Positions 7,955 through 14,992 of a stretch of 64,000 nt of DNA are shown piece after piece. The notes under the pieces were generated by a model. It was not told where the DNA came from and did no database searches. It worked only from the letters and a program-made list of their open reading frames with translations. Origin of the DNA: Malikia sp041190985 (GTDB taxonomy: Bacteria; Pseudomonadota; Gammaproteobacteria; Burkholderiales; Burkholderiaceae_C); assembly GCA_041190985.1 (NCBI GenBank), contig JBEEPT010000110.1:1-64000 (forward strand), read 5' to 3'. Made by a program: the position numbers and the translations under genes. Positions within the stretch are counted from its first letter, which is position 1; each line of letters begins with the position of its first letter.

Positions 7955-8296
7955 TCAGCCTCCCAGGACACGCAGGGCAGGGGAGGGCGAACTATCCGAG
8001 ATTCCCGGAGAGTTGCTCGCACCTGCAGCATTGCGCCGCTTGGCGGTCTGCTCGGCCTGCATCGCGTTCGCCATGGCGATCAGGCCGGTGGCGAGCTCGA
8101 TCAGCTTGGTGGGCTCGGCCGGCAGCTTCAGGTTCGCCGCGTCGCTGACGTGGCCGCGGCTGCTGATCGCCCGGACGATGATGTAGGACCCGACGTCCCA
8201 CACATGGACGCCGGTCTGCTTGACCGACCCGTTGCGGCCATAGGCCTGCAGGGTCCCGTCCGGCGGATCAGGCCACCGGACCGTGAACTCGGTCAT
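7955..8296 (-). CDS. Hypothetical protein
   Basis: 113 residues. Beta-rich start (TEFTVRWPDPPDG) and a helical middle (PTKLIELATGLIAMANAMQAEQ). First gene behind leader L7. Function unknown. Confidence 0.6.
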   Translation of the reverse strand: MTEFTVRWPDPPDGTLQAYGRNGSVKQTGVHVWDVGSYIIVRAISSRGHVSDAANLKLPAEPTKLIELATGLIAMANAMQAEQTAKRRNAAGASNSPGISDSSPSPALRVLGG

Positions 8297-8364
8297 GTCG
8301 TGTCTCCGTTGCTGGGATGGTGCGGGCGCACCCTGTATCCCCGGCGACTGCTCACCGGGGATAC
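8297..8364 (-). promoter_or_regulatory. Two-hairpin leader, site L7
   Basis: Core complement at 8306-8316. B pairs 8319-8323 with 8328-8332. A is a perfect 10-bp stem GTATCCCCGG (8335-8344) with CCGGGGATAC (8355-8364). Confidence 0.7.
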
Positions 8365-8376
8365 CGCCTGCGTCCG

Positions 8377-8715
8377 TTAGTTCGACCTTGGCAGGAGCCG
8401 TCCCGTGGCCGGATCACGACCGCGCTGCGCGTTGTGCAGGCGGTTGTGCTCGACCCGGCTGATGCACTCCAGGTTCTCCAGCCGGTTGTTGGTCCGGTCT
8501 TCATCCCGGTGGTGCAGCAGGTAGCCCTTCGGCGGCCGGGGGTTGCCCGCGGACACCCACACGACAAGGTGCTCGTAGGCGTATCCACGGCCGAAGGCGA
8601 GGGGATGGGTCTTGCCGACCCGGATCTTCACGTAGCCATCAGCGGACAGCATCTTGCTTGGGGACCAAGCTGGGTGCTTGCCGCCTCGGGCATGATTGCC
8701 GTGACAGCCCCTCAT
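8377..8715 (-). CDS. HNH endonuclease family protein
   Basis: 112 residues. HNH signature in GYLLHHRDEDRTNNRLENLECISRVEHN: the HH pair, the central N of NNRLENL, and a distal H. An upstream beta segment (YAYEHLVVW) is typical of the HNH_3 type found in phage homing endonucleases. The ATG overlaps the stop of the DUF5131 gene. May be a mobile endonuclease, or a nuclease working with its partner; its coupling to that gene is tight. Confidence 0.8.
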   Translation of the reverse strand: MRGCHGNHARGGKHPAWSPSKMLSADGYVKIRVGKTHPLAFGRGYAYEHLVVWVSAGNPRPPKGYLLHHRDEDRTNNRLENLECISRVEHNRLHNAQRGRDPATGRLLPRSN

Positions 8716-9524
8716 GGCAGGCGCGGGAACTGTTTCCAGGCCACGCCGTCGAGAAGCGATCCGCCTTTACCATGCGGATCGAGAGCTTGGGCTTCGTAGA
8801 TGCTCTTCTTCTGTTCAACGACCAGCGGGTTGTTCCAGTAGGTCCCCCACTGCTTGAAAAAATACTTGACGCCTTGCTCCAAGCATTGATCGCGAAGTTC
8901 TCTGGCCCATGCCGGCTTCATTCGCCGGGCGCCCGGACCACTTTCGCCGCCGCCGATCACCCAATGGATGTCGGTGAGGTCCATCTGACCAGGCTCGGCA
9001 ACCATAGGCTCCACCGACAGGAACCGGATCGAGGCCGGCACCTGGCGCAGGATGTCGATGCGGTCGCGGACCCGATGATCCTCGACCGTGCAGCCGAGCC
9101 AGAGATTGTCCGGCAGCTTCTCCTCCATCCGATCGAGGATCGGCTGGATGTTCTGCGGCCGCTTCGTCAGGACCTGGAACTGGTGGCGCGGGCAGCGTCG
9201 CATGATGTCGAGCGCTTCCTTGCGCCATTCGTCCTTGGCGTTCTCGTGCCAGAAGTCAGACATCGAGTTGACGAAGAACAGATGCGATCCAGGCTTGCGC
9301 AGGGGCATCTGCATCGTCGCGTCCGAGGATCGGTTGATCCTGCCGGTCCAGACCGTGTTACCGTTCACGACCTTCGTCGTGCCCATGTACGAGGCGGTCA
9401 TCATGCCTTCCAGCCGATGCGCCATCTTCATGGCGTAGCAGTTGGTGCACCCTGCGGACACGATCTCGCACCCGACAAACGGGTTCCAGGTTAACTCCGT
9501 CCATTCGATTGTAGTCTTTCCCAC
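8712..9524 (-). CDS. DUF5131 (phage Gp37/Gp68-type) three-cysteine protein
   Basis: 270 residues from GTG at 9524, chosen because a strong GGAGGAG precedes it. The N-terminus IEWTELTWNPFVGC is diagnostic of the Gp37/Gp68 family. Three cysteines (19, 26, 29 in a CX6CX2C layout) precede Tyr30. Later SMSDFWHE, VLTKRPQ, LWLGCTVED and FLSVEPM motifs suggest a TIM-barrel with radical-SAM resemblance. Known partners of this family (TcmP) are absent; the HNH gene follows instead. Enzyme activity is not established. Confidence 0.85.
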   Translation of the reverse strand: MGKTTIEWTELTWNPFVGCEIVSAGCTNCYAMKMAHRLEGMMTASYMGTTKVVNGNTVWTGRINRSSDATMQMPLRKPGSHLFFVNSMSDFWHENAKDEWRKEALDIMRRCPRHQFQVLTKRPQNIQPILDRMEEKLPDNLWLGCTVEDHRVRDRIDILRQVPASIRFLSVEPMVAEPGQMDLTDIHWVIGGGESGPGARRMKPAWARELRDQCLEQGVKYFFKQWGTYWNNPLVVEQKKSIYEAQALDPHGKGGSLLDGVAWKQFPRLP

Positions 9525-9617
9525 GAAACTCCTCCGGTTGCTGGGAGTGAAAGTCCCTATTGTATGCTGCAACAGATGAAATGAGAAGATGGACCGCCCG
9601 GCGCGCGGCCGGGCGGT
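9525..9617 (-). promoter_or_regulatory. Leader L8 with putative promoter
   Basis: Core CCCAGCAACCGGAGG on the complement of 9531-9545. Hairpin A is a 10-bp stem (9593-9602 with 9608-9617). Between them is an AT-rich stretch with TACAAT (complement of 9559-9564) and TTCTCA (complement of 9582-9587) separated by 17 bases, a plausible promoter for the DUF5131-HNH pair. No GGTGC hairpin here. Confidence 0.45.
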
Positions 9618-9624
9618 GCCAATG

Positions 9625-10026
9625 CTAGGCGGCCTGCTTGCCGATGAAGTGCTTGACGAACTCCGGGCTGGCCCGGAAGCTCTTGCCATCGGCGCCCTTC
9701 AGGATGATGCAATTCTTCCCGCGAGCGGTCATGCCGACGATCTTCATGCGACCTTGCCGCGGATGCTCGAACTCCCGATCCAGATCGCTGGCGCTCAGGC
9801 CGTAGAGCGCGGCGCAGGTGCGGAAGAACTTGCGGTCACGCTCCTGATGGATGGTGGCCCCGCCTGCCACGGTGAACTCCAGCTTCGTCACGCAGCTGGT
9901 CTCGCCGTAGGTGCCCCCGGCGTACTTGACCGACAGTCCCATTTCGCGGGCGAGGTCAGCCGCGACCTCGGCCATGCGGCGGCCGATCAGGTCCGCAGCT
10001 TGGCGGCTCATCTGCTCGATCTTCAT
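9625..10026 (-). CDS. Hypothetical protein
   Basis: 133 residues from the ATG at 10026, with GGAG six bases upstream inside leader L9. Helical N-terminus (MKIEQMSRQAADLIGRRMAE) and later basic segments (MKIVGMTARGKNCIILKG). Longer upstream extension crosses two leaders and is rejected. Function unknown. Confidence 0.65.
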   Translation of the reverse strand: MKIEQMSRQAADLIGRRMAEVAADLAREMGLSVKYAGGTYGETSCVTKLEFTVAGGATIHQERDRKFFRTCAALYGLSASDLDREFEHPRQGRMKIVGMTARGKNCIILKGADGKSFRASPEFVKHFIGKQAA

Positions 10027-10105
10027 CCTGGTCTCCGTTGCTGGGAGTGTGGTGCGGCCGATCTGGCGGCACCGGCAGGCCTCGGCCTCGACCGGGGACT
10101 GCCGG
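10027..10105 (-). promoter_or_regulatory. Two-hairpin leader, site L9
   Basis: Core complement at 10035-10045. B pairs 10051-10055 with 10068-10072. A pairs 10072-10078 with 10099-10105. Confidence 0.55.
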
Positions 10106-10160
10106 AGCATCCGAATCTTTTCGGTGGCGGCGGGCGGATTCAGCCGCCATATGGTCGGCT

Positions 10161-10210
10161 GTCCTGTTGCTGGGACGGTGCCGGCCGGGGAGCACTCCAA
10201 CTCCCCGGCC
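10161..10210 (-). promoter_or_regulatory. Orphan leader, site L10
   Basis: Core variant CCCAGCAACAGG (complement of 10163-10174) and a perfect 10-bp hairpin (10183-10192 with 10201-10210). The first ATG downstream on the complement is at 10150, but the short frame it opens runs into the next leader and gene in another frame, so no gene is supported between L10 and L9. Confidence 0.45.
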
Positions 10211-10223
10211 GCACACACTGGGC

Positions 10224-10295
10224 CTACCAGAACAGGCAGATCACGATCAGCGGCCCGAGCAGGGCCACCACGATGGCCGTGGCGAGGGTCTGCAT
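10224..10295 (-). CDS. Possible 23-residue membrane peptide
   Basis: From the ATG at 10295: MQTLATAIVVALLGPLIVIC plus LFW, a single transmembrane span. It is in frame with the end of the 10224-10814 frame but is better explained as an independent small gene if the frame shift near 10349 is real. Membrane-located by prediction only. Confidence 0.35.
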   Translation of the reverse strand: MQTLATAIVVALLGPLIVICLFW

Positions 10296-10814
10296 CAGGC
10301 AGCCTTCAAGGCCAGCTTGACCTTGGCTTCGGCCTCCATTTCGCGCATACGCCTGCCGCAGGCTGTAGATCCCATTCGGGATGCTGTGCACGTCCAGCTC
10401 GACGTTGCGGCCGGGGTGGTTGATCTGCTCGACGATGATCTCTGCCTTGAGCCACAAGGCCAGGCACCTGACCTTGTCGCCAAAGTCGACCGGCTCGTGC
10501 CGCTGGTAAGCGCGGCTGGCGCTTTCCAGGGTCTTCACCATCCGCTTGGCGCGAGCGATGTCGACATCGTAGGGCTGCCGGTAGGTGACCCAACCGACAT
10601 CGACGATCTGGCCGTTCGTATCCGACGCGAAACAGTCGAGCTGCAGGCTCTCGAGATCGAGCTTCTCGTCGTAGGACGACACATAGCTGCGCAGGAAGCG
10701 CAGGCTGCGATCGTCGGCGTGCACGAGTATGGCCGGCCACGCGATCAGATGGTCGGTGCCGTAGCGGTTATCGCGACGAAACCCCACCGCGACGCGGTGT
10801 TTGTCGTTCGACAT
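10224..10814 (-). CDS. Hypothetical protein, C-terminal frame in doubt
   Basis: Continuous frame of 196 residues from the ATG at 10814. It reads convincingly to about SIPNGIYSLRQA (near 10352), then becomes a low-quality stretch joined to a membrane segment. In the neighbouring frame MREMEAEAKVKLALKAA ends with TGA at 10295-10297, overlapping an ATG in the ATGA manner typical of this cluster. Losing one base near 10349 would give a normal ~170-residue protein followed by a separate 23-residue membrane peptide. No family recognised. Confidence 0.5.
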   Translation of the reverse strand: MSNDKHRVAVGFRRDNRYGTDHLIAWPAILVHADDRSLRFLRSYVSSYDEKLDLESLQLDCFASDTNGQIVDVGWVTYRQPYDVDIARAKRMVKTLESASRAYQRHEPVDFGDKVRCLALWLKAEIIVEQINHPGRNVELDVHSIPNGIYSLRQAYARNGGRSQGQAGLEGCLMQTLATAIVVALLGPLIVICLFW

Positions 10815-10884
10815 GCTATCCTCCGTTGCTGGGAGAGGTGCAGAGCGCACCATGAACGATCCGCGATCGCACCGCGGACCGTTC
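10815..10884 (-). promoter_or_regulatory. Two-hairpin leader, site L11
   Basis: Core complement at 10823-10833. B pairs 10837-10841 with 10847-10851. A pairs 10854-10865 with 10873-10884 with one mismatch. Confidence 0.7.
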
Positions 10885-10894
10885 CAGCTGGGCT

Positions 10895-11623
10895 CTACTT
10901 CAAGGCGGAGCGGGCCTGAGGCCCGCCGAGGCCCGGATTCAGCGCGACCCGATCGGCTGCGGCCATGCCGGCCAAGGCGGCAGCGGCGTCGCTGACCCGC
11001 CCGGAGGTGCTCTTCTTCGACCGCAGCTTCAGGTCGAGGCTCTTGAAGCTCTCCTCGACGGCCTGCTGCTTGACCACGACCAGGGAGGTGCCCGTGGTAG
11101 CGGTCACCTCGGTGTCCCGCGCCCGCTTCATCGCCACAAGGCGGGCGCCGAGCTTCTTGCCCATGGCGTTCCTGAACGCCCAGGGGTTCACCTTCAGCCC
11201 GTGACGCTGCTGGTCGCGCTTCCAGGCCTCGTACTCGGTGTCGATGGCGGCCCGCATCAGGCCGACGAGGTACTGAGAGACGAGGACGTCCTGGTGCTCG
11301 CCGAACATCACCACGAACTTGCGGTTGTTGCGCGACGACAGCCAGACCTTGACCTCGCAGAAGGCCTCGACGCCGTACAGGGCGAACTGCACGGGGTGGA
11401 TGAACGTCCCTGTCGCCAGGGTGAGGTCGAGCGAACCACGGATGTGATTCGCGTTGCGCACGACCTCTTCGGTGAGGGTCAGGTTGTAGTCCCTGAGCAG
11501 CTGGTCGACCTTGGCGGCCGCGGCCATGGCCTCGGCTTCGGTCGAACCGCGCTTCACCGTCTTGGCCTGGAGCGCGCGGATCTTGGCGATCAGCTTGTCG
11601 CGCTCTCGGTCGGTCAACTCCAT
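10895..11623 (-). CDS. DUF2786 domain protein
   Basis: 242 residues. The N-terminal segment (IAKIRALQAKTVKRGSTEAEAMAAAAKVDQLLRDYNLTL) is the DUF2786 signature: a kinase-free helical hairpin with TEAEA..AA. A following alpha/beta region (VWLSSRNNRKFVVMFGEHQDV) matches the companion domain usual in this family. Found in phages and genomic islands; function unknown. Begins directly behind leader L12. Confidence 0.75.
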   Translation of the reverse strand: MELTDRERDKLIAKIRALQAKTVKRGSTEAEAMAAAAKVDQLLRDYNLTLTEEVVRNANHIRGSLDLTLATGTFIHPVQFALYGVEAFCEVKVWLSSRNNRKFVVMFGEHQDVLVSQYLVGLMRAAIDTEYEAWKRDQQRHGLKVNPWAFRNAMGKKLGARLVAMKRARDTEVTATTGTSLVVVKQQAVEESFKSLDLKLRSKKSTSGRVSDAAAALAGMAAADRVALNPGLGGPQARSALK

Positions 11624-11696
11624 GCTCTTTCTCCGTTGCTGGAAGCGGTGCCAAGCGCACCATCGGGTCGGCCGGGGATCGCACCCCCGGCCGCCC
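11624..11696 (-). promoter_or_regulatory. Two-hairpin leader, site L12
   Basis: Core complement at 11633-11642. B pairs 11647-11651 with 11657-11661. A is a 9-bp stem (11669-11677 with 11685-11693) extended outward by GGG/CCC. Confidence 0.7.
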
Positions 11697-11712
11697 TAGC
11701 TGGGCTCGGACC

Positions 11713-12894
11713 TCAGTCGATCTTGACGTCGTCGAGCAGCTTGCCGGCGACGGCCTCCATGGCGAACCGATCATCCTGGTGGTGATTCAGCGCCTGGGCG
11801 TGCGCCGTGATTGCCTGGGCGAACTCCCAGACACTCGACGGGCGAGCACCCTCCTGCTTCTCGCCGGTCAGGATGATGTCCTTCGCGACCTTCTGGCTGA
11901 AGCCGAGGTCGACCAGGAACTCGACCTGCTTGTCCTCGGTCCGGGCGGCGATCAGGCCCTTGGCCGCCGCGACACCGCGGCTCAGCCGGGAGGCATCCAG
12001 GCTGGCGTAGGAGTCGAGCGAGGGCATGATCTCGTCGACGAAGCGCTCCGGGGCGGCGTTGTTGTGCCGGATCTCGATCTCCTTGAAGCCTTCCACGCCC
12101 CAGAGGATCCGATTGCAGCACACGCCCCGCAGGTACATCGTCGCGAGCCTGAACTTCCCGGCCCCCGTCTCCGAGTTGGAAACGATGAAGCCGCGAAACA
12201 TCAGGTCCGGGTCGCCGTTCCTGAGCTTGCCCACCTCGATCGGGTGGGTGTCGTCGCACAGGAACATGAAGACGTCGCGGTCGGACGCGAACAGGGTCGT
12301 CGTGTCCTTCGTCACCGGCGTATGGGGATCGTAGCTGCCGTCGGCCCAATTGAGGCACCCAGGCACCTTCCAAGCCCCCGACTTCGCGATCCGCTGCACG
12401 TTCTGGACCACGTCCGCATCATAGATGCGGCCATAGGCCGGTCCCGTGAGCGCCCGCATCAGCCCGCCGCTGCCGAGGTTCTCGACGTACTCCATGGCCT
12501 GCCCGCCGGTCTGCATCGCCATGGTCTGCACGACCGCGGCGGCGAGATACACGGGCAGCTTGCGGAGCTCCTGGGCGCTGTAGCCCACGGTCGAGCACAT
12601 CTGACCGAACGACCAGTTCGTGAAGGTCGCCGGCCCGTAGTCCGTATCCACCACGATCTCGTCGCGCTCGGAGTCGCCGTCGAACTGCAGCTTGGGCAGG
12701 TCGACGACGGTCTGGGCGCTGCGCTCGCGGCGGGTCAGGACGTGCTCGGCCAGGGAGTCCAGGGTCAGGAACTTCTCGTCGGCCGGACGCCTCGCCCACT
12801 GACTGGAGACCTCCGTGTTTGCCGATCCGCGGCGGGTGTCAACCTGCCGACGACCGACCTCGGGGGCATCCAGGGTGGCGATGTCTTGCGTCAT
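11713..12894 (-). CDS. DUF932 domain protein
   Basis: 393 residues from the ATG at 12894, with GGAGAG nearby. DUF932 features: FTNWSFGQMCSTVGYSAQELRKLP, LRALTGPAYGRIYDADVVQ, DLMFRGFIVSNSETGAGKFRLATMYLRGVCCN(R), and EIRHNN. DUF932 proteins are widespread early genes on phages and plasmids; some are highly expressed, but no biochemical role is settled. One of the largest proteins of this cluster. Confidence 0.85.
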   Translation of the reverse strand: MTQDIATLDAPEVGRRQVDTRRGSANTEVSSQWARRPADEKFLTLDSLAEHVLTRRERSAQTVVDLPKLQFDGDSERDEIVVDTDYGPATFTNWSFGQMCSTVGYSAQELRKLPVYLAAAVVQTMAMQTGGQAMEYVENLGSGGLMRALTGPAYGRIYDADVVQNVQRIAKSGAWKVPGCLNWADGSYDPHTPVTKDTTTLFASDRDVFMFLCDDTHPIEVGKLRNGDPDLMFRGFIVSNSETGAGKFRLATMYLRGVCCNRILWGVEGFKEIEIRHNNAAPERFVDEIMPSLDSYASLDASRLSRGVAAAKGLIAARTEDKQVEFLVDLGFSQKVAKDIILTGEKQEGARPSSVWEFAQAITAHAQALNHHQDDRFAMEAVAGKLLDDVKID

Positions 12895-12975
12895 CTGTCT
12901 CTCCATCCGTTGCTGGGAAGCGGTGCGAAGTGCACCACGAACCGTCCCGCGCGCGACTGGCACACGGGGCGGTTC
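12895..12975 (-). promoter_or_regulatory. Two-hairpin leader, site L13
   Basis: Core complement at 12907-12917. B pairs 12922-12926 with 12932-12936. A closes with GAACCG (12939-12944) and CGGTTC (12970-12975). Confidence 0.7.
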
Positions 12976-12991
12976 TCCTGGTGAACTCCGG

Positions 12992-13189
12992 CTAGGCCGG
13001 GATCATGACGTTCAGGGCCACTTTCAGCCCCGGGCAGCCCGGGACGTCGACCGGGGAGGCCCCGCCGGTGCCGGCGAGCAGCCTGGTCTTGCCGGTGCTC
13101 GACAGCTTGGCGGCCTGCTGGGCCGGCTTCGACGTGTCGAACTCGAGCGTCACCTTGGTGCCGTTCGTCGTGATCTTCAGGTTCTGCAT
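12992..13189 (-). CDS. Small beta-rich hypothetical protein
   Basis: 65 residues from the ATG at 13189: MQNLKITTNGTKVTLEFDTS..., mostly beta. GGAGGAAG ribosome-binding site lies inside leader L14. Flanked on both sides by leaders, so it is a one-gene unit. Function unknown. Confidence 0.65.
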   Translation of the reverse strand: MQNLKITTNGTKVTLEFDTSKPAQQAAKLSSTGKTRLLAGTGGASPVDVPGCPGLKVALNVMIPA

Positions 13190-13266
13190 AGCTTCCTCCG
13201 TTGCTGGGAGCGGTGCGCTACAGGTGCACCATCGGGTCAGCCGCCCGCTGGTGAGCGGCACGGCTG
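13190..13266 (-). promoter_or_regulatory. Two-hairpin leader, site L14
   Basis: Core complement at 13198-13208. B pairs 13212-13216 with 13226-13230. A closes with CAGCCG (13238-13243) and CGGCTG (13261-13266). Confidence 0.65.
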
Positions 13267-13283
13267 CCCTAGCTGCATCTGCG

Positions 13284-13898
13284 CTAGGCGGCCCGACGAC
13301 GGGCCTCCCGACGCTCGCGACGGCTCGGGGCCCTCTCGGGCGCCGCCGGCGCGGGCTGCTCGATCTCATCCACGACCTCCGAAGTGCCCTCGATCACGAG
13401 GCCATCCTCGACATCGCCCTGGATCTCGGTCGTCTCGACCGTGGGCGCCGGCAGCATCAGGATGGCACCGCCATCGGTCTGCTGCTGGGGCTCGCCCTCG
13501 CTCTCGCTCTCGACCTCGCCGGCGCCCGTGATCACCGCCTGGGCGGCTTCCAGGGCCTTCCGGCTCGCGTGGCTCGCGAAGATTCGCGCGACCTCAGCCA
13601 TGATGGCATCGTCGCACGCCTGCAGACGCTGCAGGACCAGCTGCCGGTCGACCTCGATCTTGCCGGTGAGCTCGTCGCGCACGGGCTTCTTCGCGGCCTG
13701 CGACTGCTGGATCTCGGGGAAGCGCTGCACAAGATCGGCGATCTTCTTGTCGATCGTCGTGATCTTCAGCTGCGCCTCATCGCGATACCGCTTCTCGGTC
13801 GAGGTCAGGAGCGGCTCGACCTTGCTGCGGGTCGCCTTCAGCGCGCGCAGCGACAGCCGGGCCTCGCCCGCGGTCTCGATCGTCTTGATCTTCGCCAT
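13284..13898 (-). CDS. Helical hypothetical protein sharing a short motif with RecT
   Basis: 204 residues from the ATG at 13898. Residues 1-120 are helical and charged (coiled-coil like), then an acidic Gln/Pro linker. DGLVIEGTSEVVDE near residue 165 closely resembles the GLVIEGTGEVID segment in the tail of the RecT-like protein at 60086-61195. A basic tail (SRRERREARRRAA) ends it. The shared peptide may be a binding site for a common partner, by inference. Confidence 0.65.
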   Translation of the reverse strand: MAKIKTIETAGEARLSLRALKATRSKVEPLLTSTEKRYRDEAQLKITTIDKKIADLVQRFPEIQQSQAAKKPVRDELTGKIEVDRQLVLQRLQACDDAIMAEVARIFASHASRKALEAAQAVITGAGEVESESEGEPQQQTDGGAILMLPAPTVETTEIQGDVEDGLVIEGTSEVVDEIEQPAPAAPERAPSRRERREARRRAA

Positions 13899-13968
13899 TT
13901 CAACTTCCTCCGTTGCTGGACGGTGCAAATGCACCATGAACCGCCCCGCGTCTCGCGCGGGACGGTTC
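13899..13968 (-). promoter_or_regulatory. Two-hairpin leader, site L15
   Basis: Core complement at 13910-13919. B pairs 13922-13926 with 13931-13935. A is a 13-bp stem with one mismatch (13938-13950 with 13956-13968). Confidence 0.75.
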
Positions 13969-13980
13969 CAGGTGAACTTG

Positions 13981-14112
13981 CTAGAAGAGCCGCCGGACAA
14001 CCACCGCCGGATTGCTCCGGCGACGGTTGAGATACCGATGGGCTCGCTTGGCACTTGGCGTGTAGACCGTGCGGCTCTCGCCGGACGGCTTGGTGATCAC
14101 GACCATCCACAT
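13981..14112 (-). CDS. Small basic hypothetical protein
   Basis: 43 residues: MWMVVITKPSGESRTVYTPS then a basic helix (AKRAHRYLNRRR). It starts six bases after the stop of the 14118-14321 gene and ends just before leader L15. No strong ribosome-binding site; probably coupled. Unknown function. Confidence 0.5.
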   Translation of the reverse strand: MWMVVITKPSGESRTVYTPSAKRAHRYLNRRRSNPAVVVRRLF

Positions 14113-14117
14113 GGCCG

Positions 14118-14321
14118 TTACACCGTGAACGCCAGATTGCCGTTCCAGAACTCGACCTCGCGCCTGAGCTGCTCGGTCGCCGCCTGATATTCCGAGGTGC
14201 GACGCTCGCGCAGCGTGGCTTGACCGGCCAACGTGAGCTGACCGCGTGCCCACCGCCTGGCGTAGTCGCCTTTGCGATGGAGCTGCTTGACGCGCACCTG
14301 GATCTTGGCGCCGTTCGACAT
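14118..14321 (-). CDS. Small basic helical protein, first gene of the leftward cluster
   Basis: 67 residues from the ATG at 14321 behind leader L16: MSNGAKIQVRVKQLHRKGDY..., Arg-rich helices (ATLRERRTSEYQAATEQLRREVEFW). Possibly nucleic-acid binding. Being promoter-proximal it would be the first product of the leftward operon. Confidence 0.6.
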   Translation of the reverse strand: MSNGAKIQVRVKQLHRKGDYARRWARGQLTLAGQATLRERRTSEYQAATEQLRREVEFWNGNLAFTV

Positions 14322-14390
14322 GTTCTCTCTCCGTTGCTGGGAAGGGAGCGAAGCGCTCCCGCATGGCCCGACTTGGTCGAGACATGCGGG
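14322..14390 (-). promoter_or_regulatory. Two-hairpin leader, site L16 (compensated stem)
   Basis: Core complement at 14331-14341. The B hairpin is GGGAGCG (14344-14350) with CGCTCCC (14354-14360): both arms differ from the usual GGTGC/GCACC yet still pair. A pairs CCCGCATG (14358-14365) with CATGCGGG (14383-14390) and shares three bases with B, so the two could compete. Confidence 0.7.
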
Positions 14391-14652
14391 AACGCCCGCC
14401 GGACTAATGCCCGACGGACGCCCCGTAGTGTGCAACGTGAGAAAGCAACGGTTAGGAGCGCGCTTTTGCCCAATCTTGCATTGGGTGACTTGCGCTAGGA
14501 AACCATACGATTAGAACGATCAAAGGCCATCGCTTGTGTTTCGTACAATCTAGCCGATGCGATACTAGGTGCCGCGTTTCCTACTGGATTCAGAACTCGC
14601 TATCCCTAGCTGGGGATCGCCGGATCGCCGAAACGCCCGGGCGGGGAGGTGA

Positions 14653-14676
14653 CCGGATGGCCGGATGGCCGGATGG
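14653..14676. repeat. Tandem CCGGATGG x3
   Basis: Three perfect consecutive copies of the octamer CCGGATGG, followed by a diverging unit. Could be an iteron or simple slippage product. Confidence 0.6.
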
Positions 14677-14992
14677 TCGGACCTTGCCCATGGGAGTCGA
14701 TGTTGCCCGCGCCAGCGGTTCCTAGGGGCAAGCCTAGGCCCGGGTAGTTCGCGGGCGGCCGGTTGGGTTCAAAGAGCGCCCCCGCCCCCGGAGGGGAGGG
14801 GAAGGGAGGGGAGCCCGATGGCTCCGCCCCGCCCCGAAGGGCAAGGGAAGGGTAGGCGCATGGGTTGAAAAATCCAGAAAAATCGGATGGCCAGGGCAGG
14901 AGCATATTCCCAGCCCGGATAGGAACGCCCGGACCGTGAACGAACGCGAACGGTCCGCCCGGAAGGGTGAGGGTAGGGCGGGCAGGCCGCCG

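Noticed and set aside
9956..10216. 86-residue minus frame between leaders L9 and L10
   Set aside because: Arg/Gly/Pro-rich, runs through a leader and into a better gene in another frame.
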